From Marinobacter alexandrii (GTDB lineage Bacteria; Bacteroidota; Bacteroidia; Cytophagales; Cyclobacteriaceae): a stretch of 64,000 nucleotides of DNA. Below, one piece after another: positions 35,265-43,754 of the stretch. Where the stretch lies: NCBI GenBank assembly GCA_039984955.1, contig JBDWTN010000007.1, forward strand, positions 868,001-932,000, read 5' to 3'. Numbering within the stretch: the stretch's first letter is position 1; each line of letters starts with the position of its first letter. The notes under the pieces are model-generated. The model ran no database searches. It saw only the letters and a list, made by a program, of their open reading frames with translations, and had not been told where the DNA came from. A program made the translations under genes and the position numbers.

Positions 35265-36342
35265 TTTCTTCTATTTTCATGATAAAAGCCAAAGCATAGT
35301 AAGGTGGACGGTTTTCGTGAGGTAGGTTTTTCCCAGTTTTATCTGCAGTATGGGAGTGGGCTCCTGCATATTCACTATCCTGTGTCGTATGGCCATCTAA
35401 AGCTCCTCCACTACCTTTTGCTCCATCGCCTGTTTTATCTCCTCTTGAATAGCTATGTCTATGATTACCTGAGTTGCTTATACTATGTGTATGGGCCGGT
35501 AGCTCTTCTATCTTCAGTGCCACATTATTCAGTCCTCCTGTAGCATTCGCTTCATAAGATTCACCAGCACCAACTATGAACCTGTCTCTTAAATCTGGTG
35601 TCCCATTTTCTCCATCACAGAGAATCCACCCATGTGGAATTTGATCCAAAGAACCACTCCACATAATGATGGCCCCAGTTGGAATACTAATGTTTTGAAC
35701 TCCGTTGATGTTTGTCCATTCCAGCTCACCTTCCAGTTTGCTGGCTCTAACTACATCAGTTACCACCAAGTTCTTTGCGTTGATTTCTCCGTCAACTATA
35801 AATAATGACGTGGAATCTGTACTTTTCAATTCCACCTGCTGATGAAACACCACAGCACTGTTGAATTCTGACACTACATCAGAGGATAAACCGATGATCA
35901 ATTGGCTTGCATTTACCTGTCCAAATACATTCAACTCTCCATTCGCTTCCGCTTTCCCGATATGGACAGATCCCTTAATCTGAAGTTGGTCCTTTGTAAA
36001 ATGATGATCTCCTATCAACAGGCTTTCTGCTACCAAATCTCCTTGTACCGACAACTGAAAAGCCTCTTTCGATCCATCATCCATCTTTCCAATCGTCAGC
36101 AAATTATCTTGTGTTTGAATCCTCCCCGTCAATTCCAGATTTTTAGGAGCATCTAAACTTCCCACTCTGACATCACGACCAAACTCCATTGAGCTCTCTG
36201 CATTTTCCGGAACCTGAATACCGTCCTCCTTTTTGTGCACAAATGCTTCTATCAAATAGCTAAAATGCTCGTGCTTAGGTCGTTCACCGGTCTGAAAATA
36301 GCTTTTCAGTTCGTTTCTGCTTTTTTCTTCTCGATCAGTCAT
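35257..36342 (-). CDS. eCIS fibre-like protein 1 with phage-tail-collar domain
   Basis: 361 residues. The shared N-terminal motif ('RNELKSYFQTGERPKHEHF', 'LIEAFV') precedes a beta-rich shaft (about 50-215). The C-terminal ~140 residues form a tail-collar/microcystin-dependent-protein-like domain ('GAIIMWSGSLDQIPHGWILC', 'GTPDLRDRFIVGAG', 'LPAHTHSI', 'ENRPPYYALAFIMK'). The histidine-rich HTH/HRHS stretches are typical of iron-coordinating phage fibres. It is the first of four consecutive fibre genes, directly after the baseplate-J gene (gap 4 bases). Confidence 0.88.
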   Translation of the reverse strand: MTDREEKSRNELKSYFQTGERPKHEHFSYLIEAFVHKKEDGIQVPENAESSMEFGRDVRVGSLDAPKNLELTGRIQTQDNLLTIGKMDDGSKEAFQLSVQGDLVAESLLIGDHHFTKDQLQIKGSVHIGKAEANGELNVFGQVNASQLIIGLSSDVVSEFNSAVVFHQQVELKSTDSTSLFIVDGEINAKNLVVTDVVRASKLEGELEWTNINGVQNISIPTGAIIMWSGSLDQIPHGWILCDGENGTPDLRDRFIVGAGESYEANATGGLNNVALKIEELPAHTHSISNSGNHRHSYSRGDKTGDGAKGSGGALDGHTTQDSEYAGAHSHTADKTGKNLPHENRPPYYALAFIMKIEENE

Positions 36343-36346
36343 GACT

Positions 36347-39300
36347 TCATGTGATTAGCAGTTCTACCTCTGTTGCCATGGTTCCAATTCCTTTAGGTTC
36401 TCTACTACCATCTACGATGTTGATCTGATGTGATGATGCTGAAATAAGAATGGATTTCGCATCCCTGGGTTCGGCTACTTCAGGCTCTAGAAATACCTCA
36501 AAATCAATCTGGCCTAATGGCTCGGATTCATCCGAATCCTTTCTTGTAACCGTCATTCTATTAATTCCTTCCTCCTTGTCTACTGAAAAGAATTTGAAGT
36601 CAGTAATAAAATCCACGTATTTTCTACGCTCAATAAAGTCAATAATGGCTGACTTGTAGATCTTCCCACCAAATACAATCTCCTTGGAAGAGTCTGTGAT
36701 CCATGGTGACAGAAACCCAATGATCTCTTCATTAAGCAATTGTAAATGATACCCTTTGTCTACGCCTACAGTAAAGCTTACATTGAATTCTACCCGTATT
36801 TCCTGGTATTCAGGATTGAGTACAGTAACATCCACCCAATCAGAAACATAGTTCTTGATGTAGTTTTTGATCTCCAGAAGCAGTTTGCCTGTCGCTTTGG
36901 GAGCCAGCGTATTGACCCCTGTACGATTCAGTACTCTAGGTAAAACCACAAGTGTCACATTTCCGGGAGCATAAGCACCAGATAGATTCGTATGCCCCAA
37001 GCATTTTACTTTGTAGATAGAAGGAAACCGATCCAATATAATCCGCTCATAATCCCAGGTGGTAACTGCCCTGTTCTTATGCCGCAATCGCTCACTTGCC
37101 CGGATGTAAAGATCATCTCCAGATTCTTTGATCTTTCCACCCCAGGATGAAAAGGGCTGTGAGATTTTTTTGATGGCCGAATCCTTATTTTCCAGCTTAT
37201 TGATTCTGTCTTTTGGTAACGGATGTTTTAAATGATCCGGATCATTCTCCTGATCAACAAACTCCACCTCGACTGCTTGAGTCCCTAAAGAAATGAATTT
37301 TCCTACCGCCTTGTAATTCGTGACATTGGCTCTGATCCAGAAGGCACTCTCAGGCATTAGGGTGGCTAACTGAGAAGCCTCCTTCGGGATCTCAAATTCT
37401 ATGATGCCTGACACCTGCAACTTTTCTGTTGTATCGGAGAGTACTTGTGAAGCCGAAAAACTCTTCCAGCCCTTTTCTGTCAGAAAACTCCAGGCAATAT
37501 TTGCCTCTTCCTTTGGATCAGCAGATCCATCTGCAATATGAAACAGAATGGAAAAATTTTGGGGCGGCTTCAATCCTGTTACCTTTAAAAACAGATACCC
37601 CTGCTCTGTGTACTCGGGAAACAAGAGCAGCCCATGAGATACCGATACCTGTTTATTTCCAAATGGTTCCAGATAAAAAAATTGTACGTCATCGTTAGAC
37701 GTATGTACCGAAATATTTTGTTCAGCGGAGTAGGATAATTGAATGGATTTAACCATAGGTGTATAGGGTGACTTGGGTAATGCCAAATCACCATCATCAT
37801 CCGTAGTATTGGTAAGACTCAGAATAGCTGCTGTATTCAATCCCACAAATTCGCTGTGCCCAAATGCCTGCATTGGCATAACTGGATGACTCAGTTCCAT
37901 TTTAAGAAAGCCATCTACAGTAGTTGATCGGTAAATCTCCTCTTTATAATCATTAGTCAGCATAAGCTGTCGATCGCTGAGGCCCATCACAATCGACCGG
38001 TTTTCGTTCACAACTATTTTCTTCTCCGTCCCCTCATTCTCTATTTGTGTTTCCTCAAAAAGTGGCACCCCTTCTGCCAACGGCTGCCAACTGCCTTTCT
38101 CTAAAATGGAAGTGCCCATTTTAAAACTTGATGTATCAACTTTTCCATAAGCCTGGTAATGATCTTTAAACCCTTCTGGGGGTAACTCCATCCATTCCAG
38201 ATCTATATCAACGGAGGAAACGGATTTGGAAAATATTTCCTTGCTTCCAAGGTAGAAGGAGGAACCAATCTTGGGAGAAAGGCCAAAAGGGTTAAACGGT
38301 TTGGAAGGGTCCAGTTTTCCATGGTCACTTTGAAGCGTGAAATACGGAAAAGAGGAAGCTTTGATCCCAATGTGGATCTCTTTGACCATTAACCATTGGA
38401 ATATGTCAGGTATGCCAATTGACGGATTAATATGTACTTTGAGAAGTGGCCATTTTGATGCAATAGCTTCTTTCATAAATAGTTCTTCATTTACTACAAA
38501 AGCCGGATCATCTGCTCCCAATTCCAACAGAAAAGTTAATTCTATCTCACGTTCGAAATTGATTTCAAGATCTACTTCCAAAGGGGATGACCAATCTTCC
38601 TCCTGGCTCCAGGTGACAATAAGCGCTCGCTCAAGTTTGCCTTGATCCAACGACCATTCCGATTGATTATCAGAAGCTTGTTTTTCACATTGAATCTTAA
38701 TCTCAATCGTTCGATGGCCTCCTTGCAAGTAAAAAAGTGGCGAGCTCAATGCAAATCCAAGCGTTGTTCTATCCATCACCGTATCTGGATCAGATAAAGA
38801 TGGAGGGCTACCAAACGCAAACCATTCGGTACCTGAAGGGAGTTCTCTGATAGAAGAAAATATTTTTTTCCCTGATTCTACTTCTCCATTATTCGAATCA
38901 ATAAAAATGGATCTGGATTCTTCAATGATTGCCTGATTTAAGGCAATATCTTTAGTTGTTTTGTATGAAAGCGTCTTACCGTTTTTATCCTTTCCGGCCT
39001 GAAGAGATGTCCCTTTCTGTATCTTATGCATCCCGATATTCTTGGCAAGCTGAAATGTGATATAAGCTTTATCCGGAATGGCTTTCTTAGTGTTAAAGCC
39101 AATGATCTTATCCAAGTATAGGTCAAGGTGTCGTTTCGGAATCGTGTTTAAATGAGCTTGTGTATGCTTAAAACATTCTAAAAAAGCCCTAAAAAGCTTA
39201 AAGTGTGGATGATCTCCAGCTTCTTCCTGAAAAAAAGAACGCCAGGAACCATTTGGTCTGTTTTGCTGGTCGTAGTATTGGATCACATCGGCATACTTCT

Positions 39301-39442
39301 CTACGTATTCCATGAGGTCATCAACACTTCTGTCATCAACTAAAAAAGAGGAAGGTGTAAGTGATCTACTTGACCGGGCTCCCTGACTGGTTCCATCCGT
39401 GTTTATCTTTTTACTACTATGTCCTACTCTATTGTTCATCAA
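36347..39442 (-). CDS. Baseplate J-like protein (Afp11-like)
   Basis: 1031 residues. The helical N-terminus and the segment 'KAYITFQLAKNIGMHKIQKG' followed by 'LSYKTTKDIALNQA' are the usual start of Afp11/gpJ-type wedge proteins. The C-terminal third has 'LRHKNRAVTTWDYERIILDRFPSIYKVKCLGH', split here by description only, and 'VTLVVLPR', the conserved baseplate-J core. In eCIS particles it forms the wedge connecting hub, sheath and fibres. The start overlaps the stop of the gp25 gene by 4 bases (ATGA type), indicating translational coupling. Confidence 0.9.
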   Translation of the reverse strand: MMNNRVGHSSKKINTDGTSQGARSSRSLTPSSFLVDDRSVDDLMEYVEKYADVIQYYDQQNRPNGSWRSFFQEEAGDHPHFKLFRAFLECFKHTQAHLNTIPKRHLDLYLDKIIGFNTKKAIPDKAYITFQLAKNIGMHKIQKGTSLQAGKDKNGKTLSYKTTKDIALNQAIIEESRSIFIDSNNGEVESGKKIFSSIRELPSGTEWFAFGSPPSLSDPDTVMDRTTLGFALSSPLFYLQGGHRTIEIKIQCEKQASDNQSEWSLDQGKLERALIVTWSQEEDWSSPLEVDLEINFEREIELTFLLELGADDPAFVVNEELFMKEAIASKWPLLKVHINPSIGIPDIFQWLMVKEIHIGIKASSFPYFTLQSDHGKLDPSKPFNPFGLSPKIGSSFYLGSKEIFSKSVSSVDIDLEWMELPPEGFKDHYQAYGKVDTSSFKMGTSILEKGSWQPLAEGVPLFEETQIENEGTEKKIVVNENRSIVMGLSDRQLMLTNDYKEEIYRSTTVDGFLKMELSHPVMPMQAFGHSEFVGLNTAAILSLTNTTDDDGDLALPKSPYTPMVKSIQLSYSAEQNISVHTSNDDVQFFYLEPFGNKQVSVSHGLLLFPEYTEQGYLFLKVTGLKPPQNFSILFHIADGSADPKEEANIAWSFLTEKGWKSFSASQVLSDTTEKLQVSGIIEFEIPKEASQLATLMPESAFWIRANVTNYKAVGKFISLGTQAVEVEFVDQENDPDHLKHPLPKDRINKLENKDSAIKKISQPFSSWGGKIKESGDDLYIRASERLRHKNRAVTTWDYERIILDRFPSIYKVKCLGHTNLSGAYAPGNVTLVVLPRVLNRTGVNTLAPKATGKLLLEIKNYIKNYVSDWVDVTVLNPEYQEIRVEFNVSFTVGVDKGYHLQLLNEEIIGFLSPWITDSSKEIVFGGKIYKSAIIDFIERRKYVDFITDFKFFSVDKEEGINRMTVTRKDSDESEPLGQIDFEVFLEPEVAEPRDAKSILISASSHQINIVDGSREPKGIGTMATEVELLIT

Positions 39443-39846
39443 TTTGCTCCTTCATCTTTATAGAATGGATAAACCAGATTGTATCTCGAATTGGTTGTTC
39501 TGATCTTATATTCTATGTCAATCAGGATCAGTCCGTTTTCTTCATCTACCTCTTCAAAAGTCACGTCCAACACTTCTATTCGTGGTTCATGATAGAGAAC
39601 GGCCACTTCGATGATTTCCTTGATCATGGTTTGAAGGGTAAGGGTAAGCGGTTCATAGAGCAATGGGGTGAGATCACAACCGAAATCGGCATTCATTACT
39701 CGCTCCCCAGGTTGTGTCGAGAGAAGTATTTCCAGACTTTCGTTGATATCTGACTCGCCATGGACTAACCCCACTCCTGTACCCTGAGAAAAGTCTGGAG
39801 GAAACGACCATCCTGTTCCATGAAATAGTGAATTATTCTGTTCCAT
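39439..39846 (-). CDS. gp25-like baseplate wedge protein (Afp9-like)
   Basis: 135 residues, the usual size. The gp25/GPW motif is clear: 'LLSTQPGERVMNADFGCDLT' followed by 'LLYEPL' and a C-terminal strand 'LILIDIEYKIR'. gp25 joins the end of the sheath to the baseplate and is kept in all contractile systems. It sits between the PAAR gene (6-base gap) and the Afp11-like gene (4-base overlap). Confidence 0.95.
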   Translation of the reverse strand: MEQNNSLFHGTGWSFPPDFSQGTGVGLVHGESDINESLEILLSTQPGERVMNADFGCDLTPLLYEPLTLTLQTMIKEIIEVAVLYHEPRIEVLDVTFEEVDEENGLILIDIEYKIRTTNSRYNLVYPFYKDEGAN

Positions 39847-39852
39847 TTGTTT

Positions 39853-40143
39853 TCAATCTCCAATTAATACCGTTGGACAACCTACTACAATAGATCCTCC
39901 ATGCGCTGTTGTATCTCCCATTCTGGCAGCAGGCATACTACCGATCATGACAGTACCCGAACCCATTGCTATGGTATCAGGTGATCCTACACACACCAGT
40001 ATATCCCCAACTCTTGCCGCCGGCATTCCTCCAATCAACACGGTTGGCTCACCTGGTGGATTGATAGGACCTCCAACATGTGGTACCGGACCTGTTGTCA
40101 TTGGGCATGTATGCATATCTCCTACTCTGGCGGCTGCTCCCAT
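39853..40143 (-). CDS. PAAR-domain spike tip (Afp10-like)
   Basis: 96 residues, essentially only a PAAR domain: 'AARVGDMHTCPM', 'VPHVGGPI', 'VLIGGMPAARVGDILVC' and 'VMIGSMPAARMGDTTAHGG'. The His/Cys ligands for the zinc ion at the tip are present. There is no C-terminal extension, so it is a plain tip rather than a cargo-carrying PAAR. It is coded 2 bases after the VgrG-like gene. Confidence 0.95.
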   Translation of the reverse strand: MGAAARVGDMHTCPMTTGPVPHVGGPINPPGEPTVLIGGMPAARVGDILVCVGSPDTIAMGSGTVMIGSMPAARMGDTTAHGGSIVVGCPTVLIGD

Positions 40144-40145
40144 GG

Positions 40146-41891
40146 CTAATTTATTTGTACCATTGACCCTTTAATTACTGCAATTGCACCGGAAGCGAAT
40201 TCCGCCCCGGACCCGCCTTCGCATTTCCACTCGGCAGATGCAGCACCCTCAATATTAGTTCCTTCCATCAGCAGATCACCTGCTGCCACCAGTTTCAGAT
40301 CAGCGGCGCTTTCTATAGTTACCCCGTCAGCTGTCATCTCTATCTTATTCCCATTTTGATCTTCGATCAACACGCCCTTTGTTTCTTCGCTTAGACTAAG
40401 TAGGTTTCCAGATGGTGTGCTTATCTCAAGGCTTTTGCTTTCATCATTGATCACTATTTTCATTTCTGATTTCGTGATGATCCCTTTTTCAGGATTCTCA
40501 TCTGAAGCGGCAATGGCTGGTGGTGCAGAACTACTGTATAATGATCCAAGAATTATCGGATTTCTGGGATCATCATTCAGAAAACCCAGGATCACCTCAT
40601 CTCCCACCTCTGGCCAAAAGGTTAAGCCCCTGTTATTTCCTGCATCGGGATGAGTCATTCTTGCCCAGATACCATCTTCCTGATCATTGATAAGTGGCAC
40701 CTTCACCAGTATTCTTTCTTCTCCATCCGGATCGCCTGATAATTGCGTTACAATACCAATGTGTAAGCCTTTGATCGGGGGTATGATCCCTGAAGCTGCA
40801 GGAGCACTCACGTCTACTTTTTGGGTGAAACAATCCGGGTCCAGTCCAAATTGGAGTTCCGTATTCCAATCGCCTTCACTAACTGTATGTGAAACTCCGG
40901 AAACAAAAGCTTTTCCATTAAAACGGTCTCCAAGTCCGCCCAACTCAATCATATCCCCTACTTCTATATCAGAGAATCCTTCGTGCATTACCTTCCCTCG
41001 AACAGGTGATAGATCAGATCGTAGAAAGTGCCCATTAGCCCATGCGGTCATTTCTGCATCTGCAATCTGGCCTCCATGAAAAAGATTCAGGCTTTCGAGA
41101 CCCATAACTTCCGACAACTCCCCATTGAGATTCCCTGGTTTTGTCAGTCCCGGACTCGTCCCTTCCATCTCCAGCACCGATTGAGAAGCTGCATCCCAGG
41201 AATAGCTTTTAATGGCACCAAATTGATTTCTTGCATCGATCTCTCCCTCGAATTCTTTTATCGTTTCACCATACAATAGTCCTAACTTAGGTTCTGTACT
41301 AGTATCTGGTTTGCTTAGCACCACATTACCATCATTCACCATCACTAAGTAACCATTGGCATCTGCTCGTAGCATAACAAAATCCCAATCCGATACATTG
41401 TATTGGACCATCTCAGTATGGCTGACTGTTGTCGGCTCAATTTCGGATGTCAACCCATAGGTGCCAATGATCTCTTCTATGATCTCACTGTCCTTGCTTT
41501 CGTAAAACAGATTGTTTTTCCTACCGATCGTCATTTTTACCGCCTCATCCTTACAGTCGAGAACCAGTTGCGAAGATTTTCCATTTTTGACCCGAACACC
41601 GTGCTTGACAATAACTCCTTTGAAAAGTGGTTGATCTTCTGAGTTATACCCTACCTGAATTTCTATTTTTTTGCCTGGTAAAAAAGTATCCGTACTGCTC
41701 AGTTCAAAATCTTCTTCTGGAATACTACCATCATCAAGTATGAGCCTCGCGGTTGGTATTTTCCCAACGGATTTACTTGTGAAAATTCCAATCACATTAT
41801 GCTCCGGTTTTATTTTCTCCCCTTCAATCAAGATGGTATAAGTGATAAGGTCAGTAGGTGTTTCAATTGGTAGTGTTCTGGAAATACTCAT
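40146..41891 (-). CDS. VgrG-like central spike protein (Afp8-like)
   Basis: 581 residues. The N-terminal ~350 residues correspond to the gp27-like hub ('KPEHNVIGIFTSKSVGKIPT', 'VQYNVSDWDFVMLRADANGY'). A gp5-type OB fold follows ('IVTQLSGDPDGEERILVKVP', 'GLTFWPEVGDEVILGFLNDD', 'PIILGSLYS'). The last ~110 residues form a beta-helix needle that ends just before the PAAR gene. In the particle a trimer carries the PAAR tip. The gene overlaps the LysM gene by 4 bases. Confidence 0.95.
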   Translation of the reverse strand: MSISRTLPIETPTDLITYTILIEGEKIKPEHNVIGIFTSKSVGKIPTARLILDDGSIPEEDFELSSTDTFLPGKKIEIQVGYNSEDQPLFKGVIVKHGVRVKNGKSSQLVLDCKDEAVKMTIGRKNNLFYESKDSEIIEEIIGTYGLTSEIEPTTVSHTEMVQYNVSDWDFVMLRADANGYLVMVNDGNVVLSKPDTSTEPKLGLLYGETIKEFEGEIDARNQFGAIKSYSWDAASQSVLEMEGTSPGLTKPGNLNGELSEVMGLESLNLFHGGQIADAEMTAWANGHFLRSDLSPVRGKVMHEGFSDIEVGDMIELGGLGDRFNGKAFVSGVSHTVSEGDWNTELQFGLDPDCFTQKVDVSAPAASGIIPPIKGLHIGIVTQLSGDPDGEERILVKVPLINDQEDGIWARMTHPDAGNNRGLTFWPEVGDEVILGFLNDDPRNPIILGSLYSSSAPPAIAASDENPEKGIITKSEMKIVINDESKSLEISTPSGNLLSLSEETKGVLIEDQNGNKIEMTADGVTIESAADLKLVAAGDLLMEGTNIEGAASAEWKCEGGSGAEFASGAIAVIKGSMVQIN

Positions 41892-42556
41892 GAAGCTTTA
41901 TCTAATGGTGGAAAATAAAGTTTGGTCCCAGGAGTGAGCATACGAAAGTTTTTCAGTTTGTTGAACCGGGCCACTTCCAGGTAGTACGACTCTTTCCCAT
42001 ATATCTCTTTGGTGAGTAAGGGCAAGGTATCTCCTGCTTTCACCACACGTGTATGGGTTAGATCGGGAGAATTAGTATTTTCTTTAAGTACTCTCTCTTT
42101 TTCCGTTAAACTACTATGGAAGGTAGCTTCCCCTTTTGCCCTCAAAGGCGCTCCGTCTGCTTTAAAAAGCGTATAGGTCAACTTCAATGAAGTGAGTAAT
42201 CCTTTGAATAGAAAGTCTCCCCAAATAATTTCTACTGTTGGTGGCTTATGGGTCTCACCCTTTAGATCTACGGTAAGCTCTTTAAAATCCTTTATTTGTG
42301 ATTTTACATCCTTACCAACACCATAAATGCCGGTCCCATCAAACAAGAGGTTCAACTTAAACTTAGTGGATGACGTTCCTACGTATTTGAAATTCGTGCT
42401 TTTTCCTTTTTTGCGGTTCTTCTTATCGTACTGGATTTCAATGAAATCTTCCAGTTGATCTGGGTTAAACAGCACTTCATGTGTTCCTAGCTTATCTTTA
42501 TAGCTATTGTCTTTGTAGGCCACCATTTTCAGTTTCTGCAGCTTTCCTGTAATCAT
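41888..42556 (-). CDS. LysM-type baseplate hub protein (Afp7-like)
   Basis: 222 residues. The N-terminal ~155 residues hold the core of the CIS tube-hub adaptor family ('VLFNPDQLEDFIEIQYDK', 'KLNLLFDGTG', 'PPTVEIIWGDFLFKGLLTSL'). The C-terminal ~55 residues are a LysM ('VVKAGDTLPLLTKEIYGKES', 'FNKLKNFRMLTPGTKLYFPP'). In related particles this protein links tube and spike; the LysM fold is used structurally. It overlaps both neighbours by 4 bases. Confidence 0.92.
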   Translation of the reverse strand: MITGKLQKLKMVAYKDNSYKDKLGTHEVLFNPDQLEDFIEIQYDKKNRKKGKSTNFKYVGTSSTKFKLNLLFDGTGIYGVGKDVKSQIKDFKELTVDLKGETHKPPTVEIIWGDFLFKGLLTSLKLTYTLFKADGAPLRAKGEATFHSSLTEKERVLKENTNSPDLTHTRVVKAGDTLPLLTKEIYGKESYYLEVARFNKLKNFRMLTPGTKLYFPPLDKAS

Positions 42557-42717
42557 CTTTCGTTTTGCTCTTTAAGAAGTTCTAAAACCTGTTCTACACA
42601 TTCTTTTATTATTAAATCCGCATCCAATTCATAGTTATTCTTCTCAGGATCTTCTTCACTATTGGATTTATCCAGAACGTTGATGCGAATGATGGATTCT
42701 CGTATTTCTAGTGGCAT
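42553..42717 (-). CDS. DUF5908 small eCIS protein
   Basis: 54 residues from the ATG at 42717 ('MPLEIRESIIRINVLDKS'), the characteristic DUF5908 start. A further upstream ATG (42774) exists, but that segment lies inside the second tube gene, so 42717 is chosen, five bases after that gene's stop. The acidic helix at the C-terminus ends 'LLKEQNER'. DUF5908 is regularly found between tube and LysM genes of eCIS loci, in the place of Afp6. The exact role is not established. Confidence 0.85.
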   Translation of the reverse strand: MPLEIRESIIRINVLDKSNSEEDPEKNNYELDADLIIKECVEQVLELLKEQNER

Positions 42718-42721
42718 GGTT

Positions 42722-43285
42722 TTAAAATCTTTTCGCGAAACGTTTGACTTTGCTGTAAATACTGTACCCCTCATCGACCTTACGTTTCAATTTCTTTACT
42801 TGCTTCAGCTTATCTCCAAATGCCGTCAAAGGAGCAGAAGCTCCATTGATCACCTTGAAATAATTGTAGTGAAGCTTAATGGTCTCGACAGATATCTTAC
42901 TGTCCATACTATTGAAATCGGATATTGACCAGTGAACGGGATAGGCATGATGCACTGCCCACATATTAATAGGTTCTCCCTCCTCATTGAGCAATGTGAT
43001 ATTGATATCTATCGGATTAAACTCGAAATCCTCAATGGCTTTCCTGCACCACTTGATCACCTTTGAGTCTGTTAACAGCCCGCGTTTTAAGGTAAGGTCT
43101 GAATATTTGGTCCTTACTGGTAGTTTATGCACAAATCGGTTTTCCCCTCCCTCCTTGAAATCCTCTGTCTCAACATCTACCGAGAGTCCTGACACTTCCT
43201 GAAAGCGTAAATCCTTCGAAGAACTCCCAATATCAGTAAATTCGACTTTGAAGTAGAAAGAGGTCGGTGGGAAATAGATACTCAT
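42722..43285 (-). CDS. Tail tube protein 2 (Afp5-like)
   Basis: 187 residues of the T4 gp19/Hcp-like tube family ('FYFKVEFTDIG', 'FQEVSGLSVDVETE', 'LPVRTKYSDLTLKRGLLTDS', 'WAVHHAYPVHWSISDFNS'). It is ~45 residues longer than the first tube protein, with a basic C-terminal tail ('KKLKRKVDEGYS'). That fits the specialised tube protein that joins the tube to the baseplate hub. It lies 10 bases after tube protein 1. Confidence 0.93.
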   Translation of the reverse strand: MSIYFPPTSFYFKVEFTDIGSSSKDLRFQEVSGLSVDVETEDFKEGGENRFVHKLPVRTKYSDLTLKRGLLTDSKVIKWCRKAIEDFEFNPIDINITLLNEEGEPINMWAVHHAYPVHWSISDFNSMDSKISVETIKLHYNYFKVINGASAPLTAFGDKLKQVKKLKRKVDEGYSIYSKVKRFAKRF

Positions 43286-43295
43286 CTAGCTAAAT

Positions 43296-43724
43296 CTAAA
43301 CTAGTGTCAAACCCTCATGAGCCAACTCTATCGACTCTATGGCGACATTGTTATCATCAGACTTCAGGCTTGGACCTTCAACCTTGATTGGCCAGGCATT
43401 TTTTATACTCCAGGACATAACCGGTGCGTGATCCTCATTCAACAAACTAATGGTAAGGTCCTTTCGCTCAGTTTTCCGCATGCTTGTAGTTTTGATCCAC
43501 TTGAAGAACTCATTGTTCCCTGAATCTTCAACAATACCTCTCTTAAGTGTGATATTGCTGTACTTCTTTAATCCTGCCAATTTAATTTTGGTGAACTCCG
43601 GACTGAATCCATCTCTATATTCTATTACATCATTTTCAACTGTGAGTCCGGAAGCTTCCGAAAACCCGATAGCGCTACCACCAAGGGTAACCTCGAAATG
43701 GAAAGCTGGTATTGGATATGCCAT
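43296..43724 (-). CDS. Tail tube protein 1 (Afp1-like)
   Basis: 142 residues, typical of the main tube subunit. gp19 family motifs include 'PAFHFEVTLGGSAIGFSEAS', 'GLTVENDVIEYRDG', 'YSNITLKRGIVED' and 'WSIKNAWPIKVEGPS'. Hexamers stack to form the inner tube in which cargo travels. It is coded directly after the sheath (30-base gap). Identity with tube protein 2 is low apart from these motifs. Confidence 0.95.
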   Translation of the reverse strand: MAYPIPAFHFEVTLGGSAIGFSEASGLTVENDVIEYRDGFSPEFTKIKLAGLKKYSNITLKRGIVEDSGNNEFFKWIKTTSMRKTERKDLTISLLNEDHAPVMSWSIKNAWPIKVEGPSLKSDDNNVAIESIELAHEGLTLV

Positions 43725-43754
43725 AAGTTTAGTTTTTAATTATTGAGTATTTAT

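Noticed and set aside
39361-39753. 130-codon open frame opposite the gp25 gene
   Set aside because: Shadow frame; the minus strand carries a clear gp25 motif.
40687-41079. 130-codon open frame opposite the VgrG-like gene
   Set aside because: Antisense shadow of a well-supported gene; proline/serine-rich with no domain.
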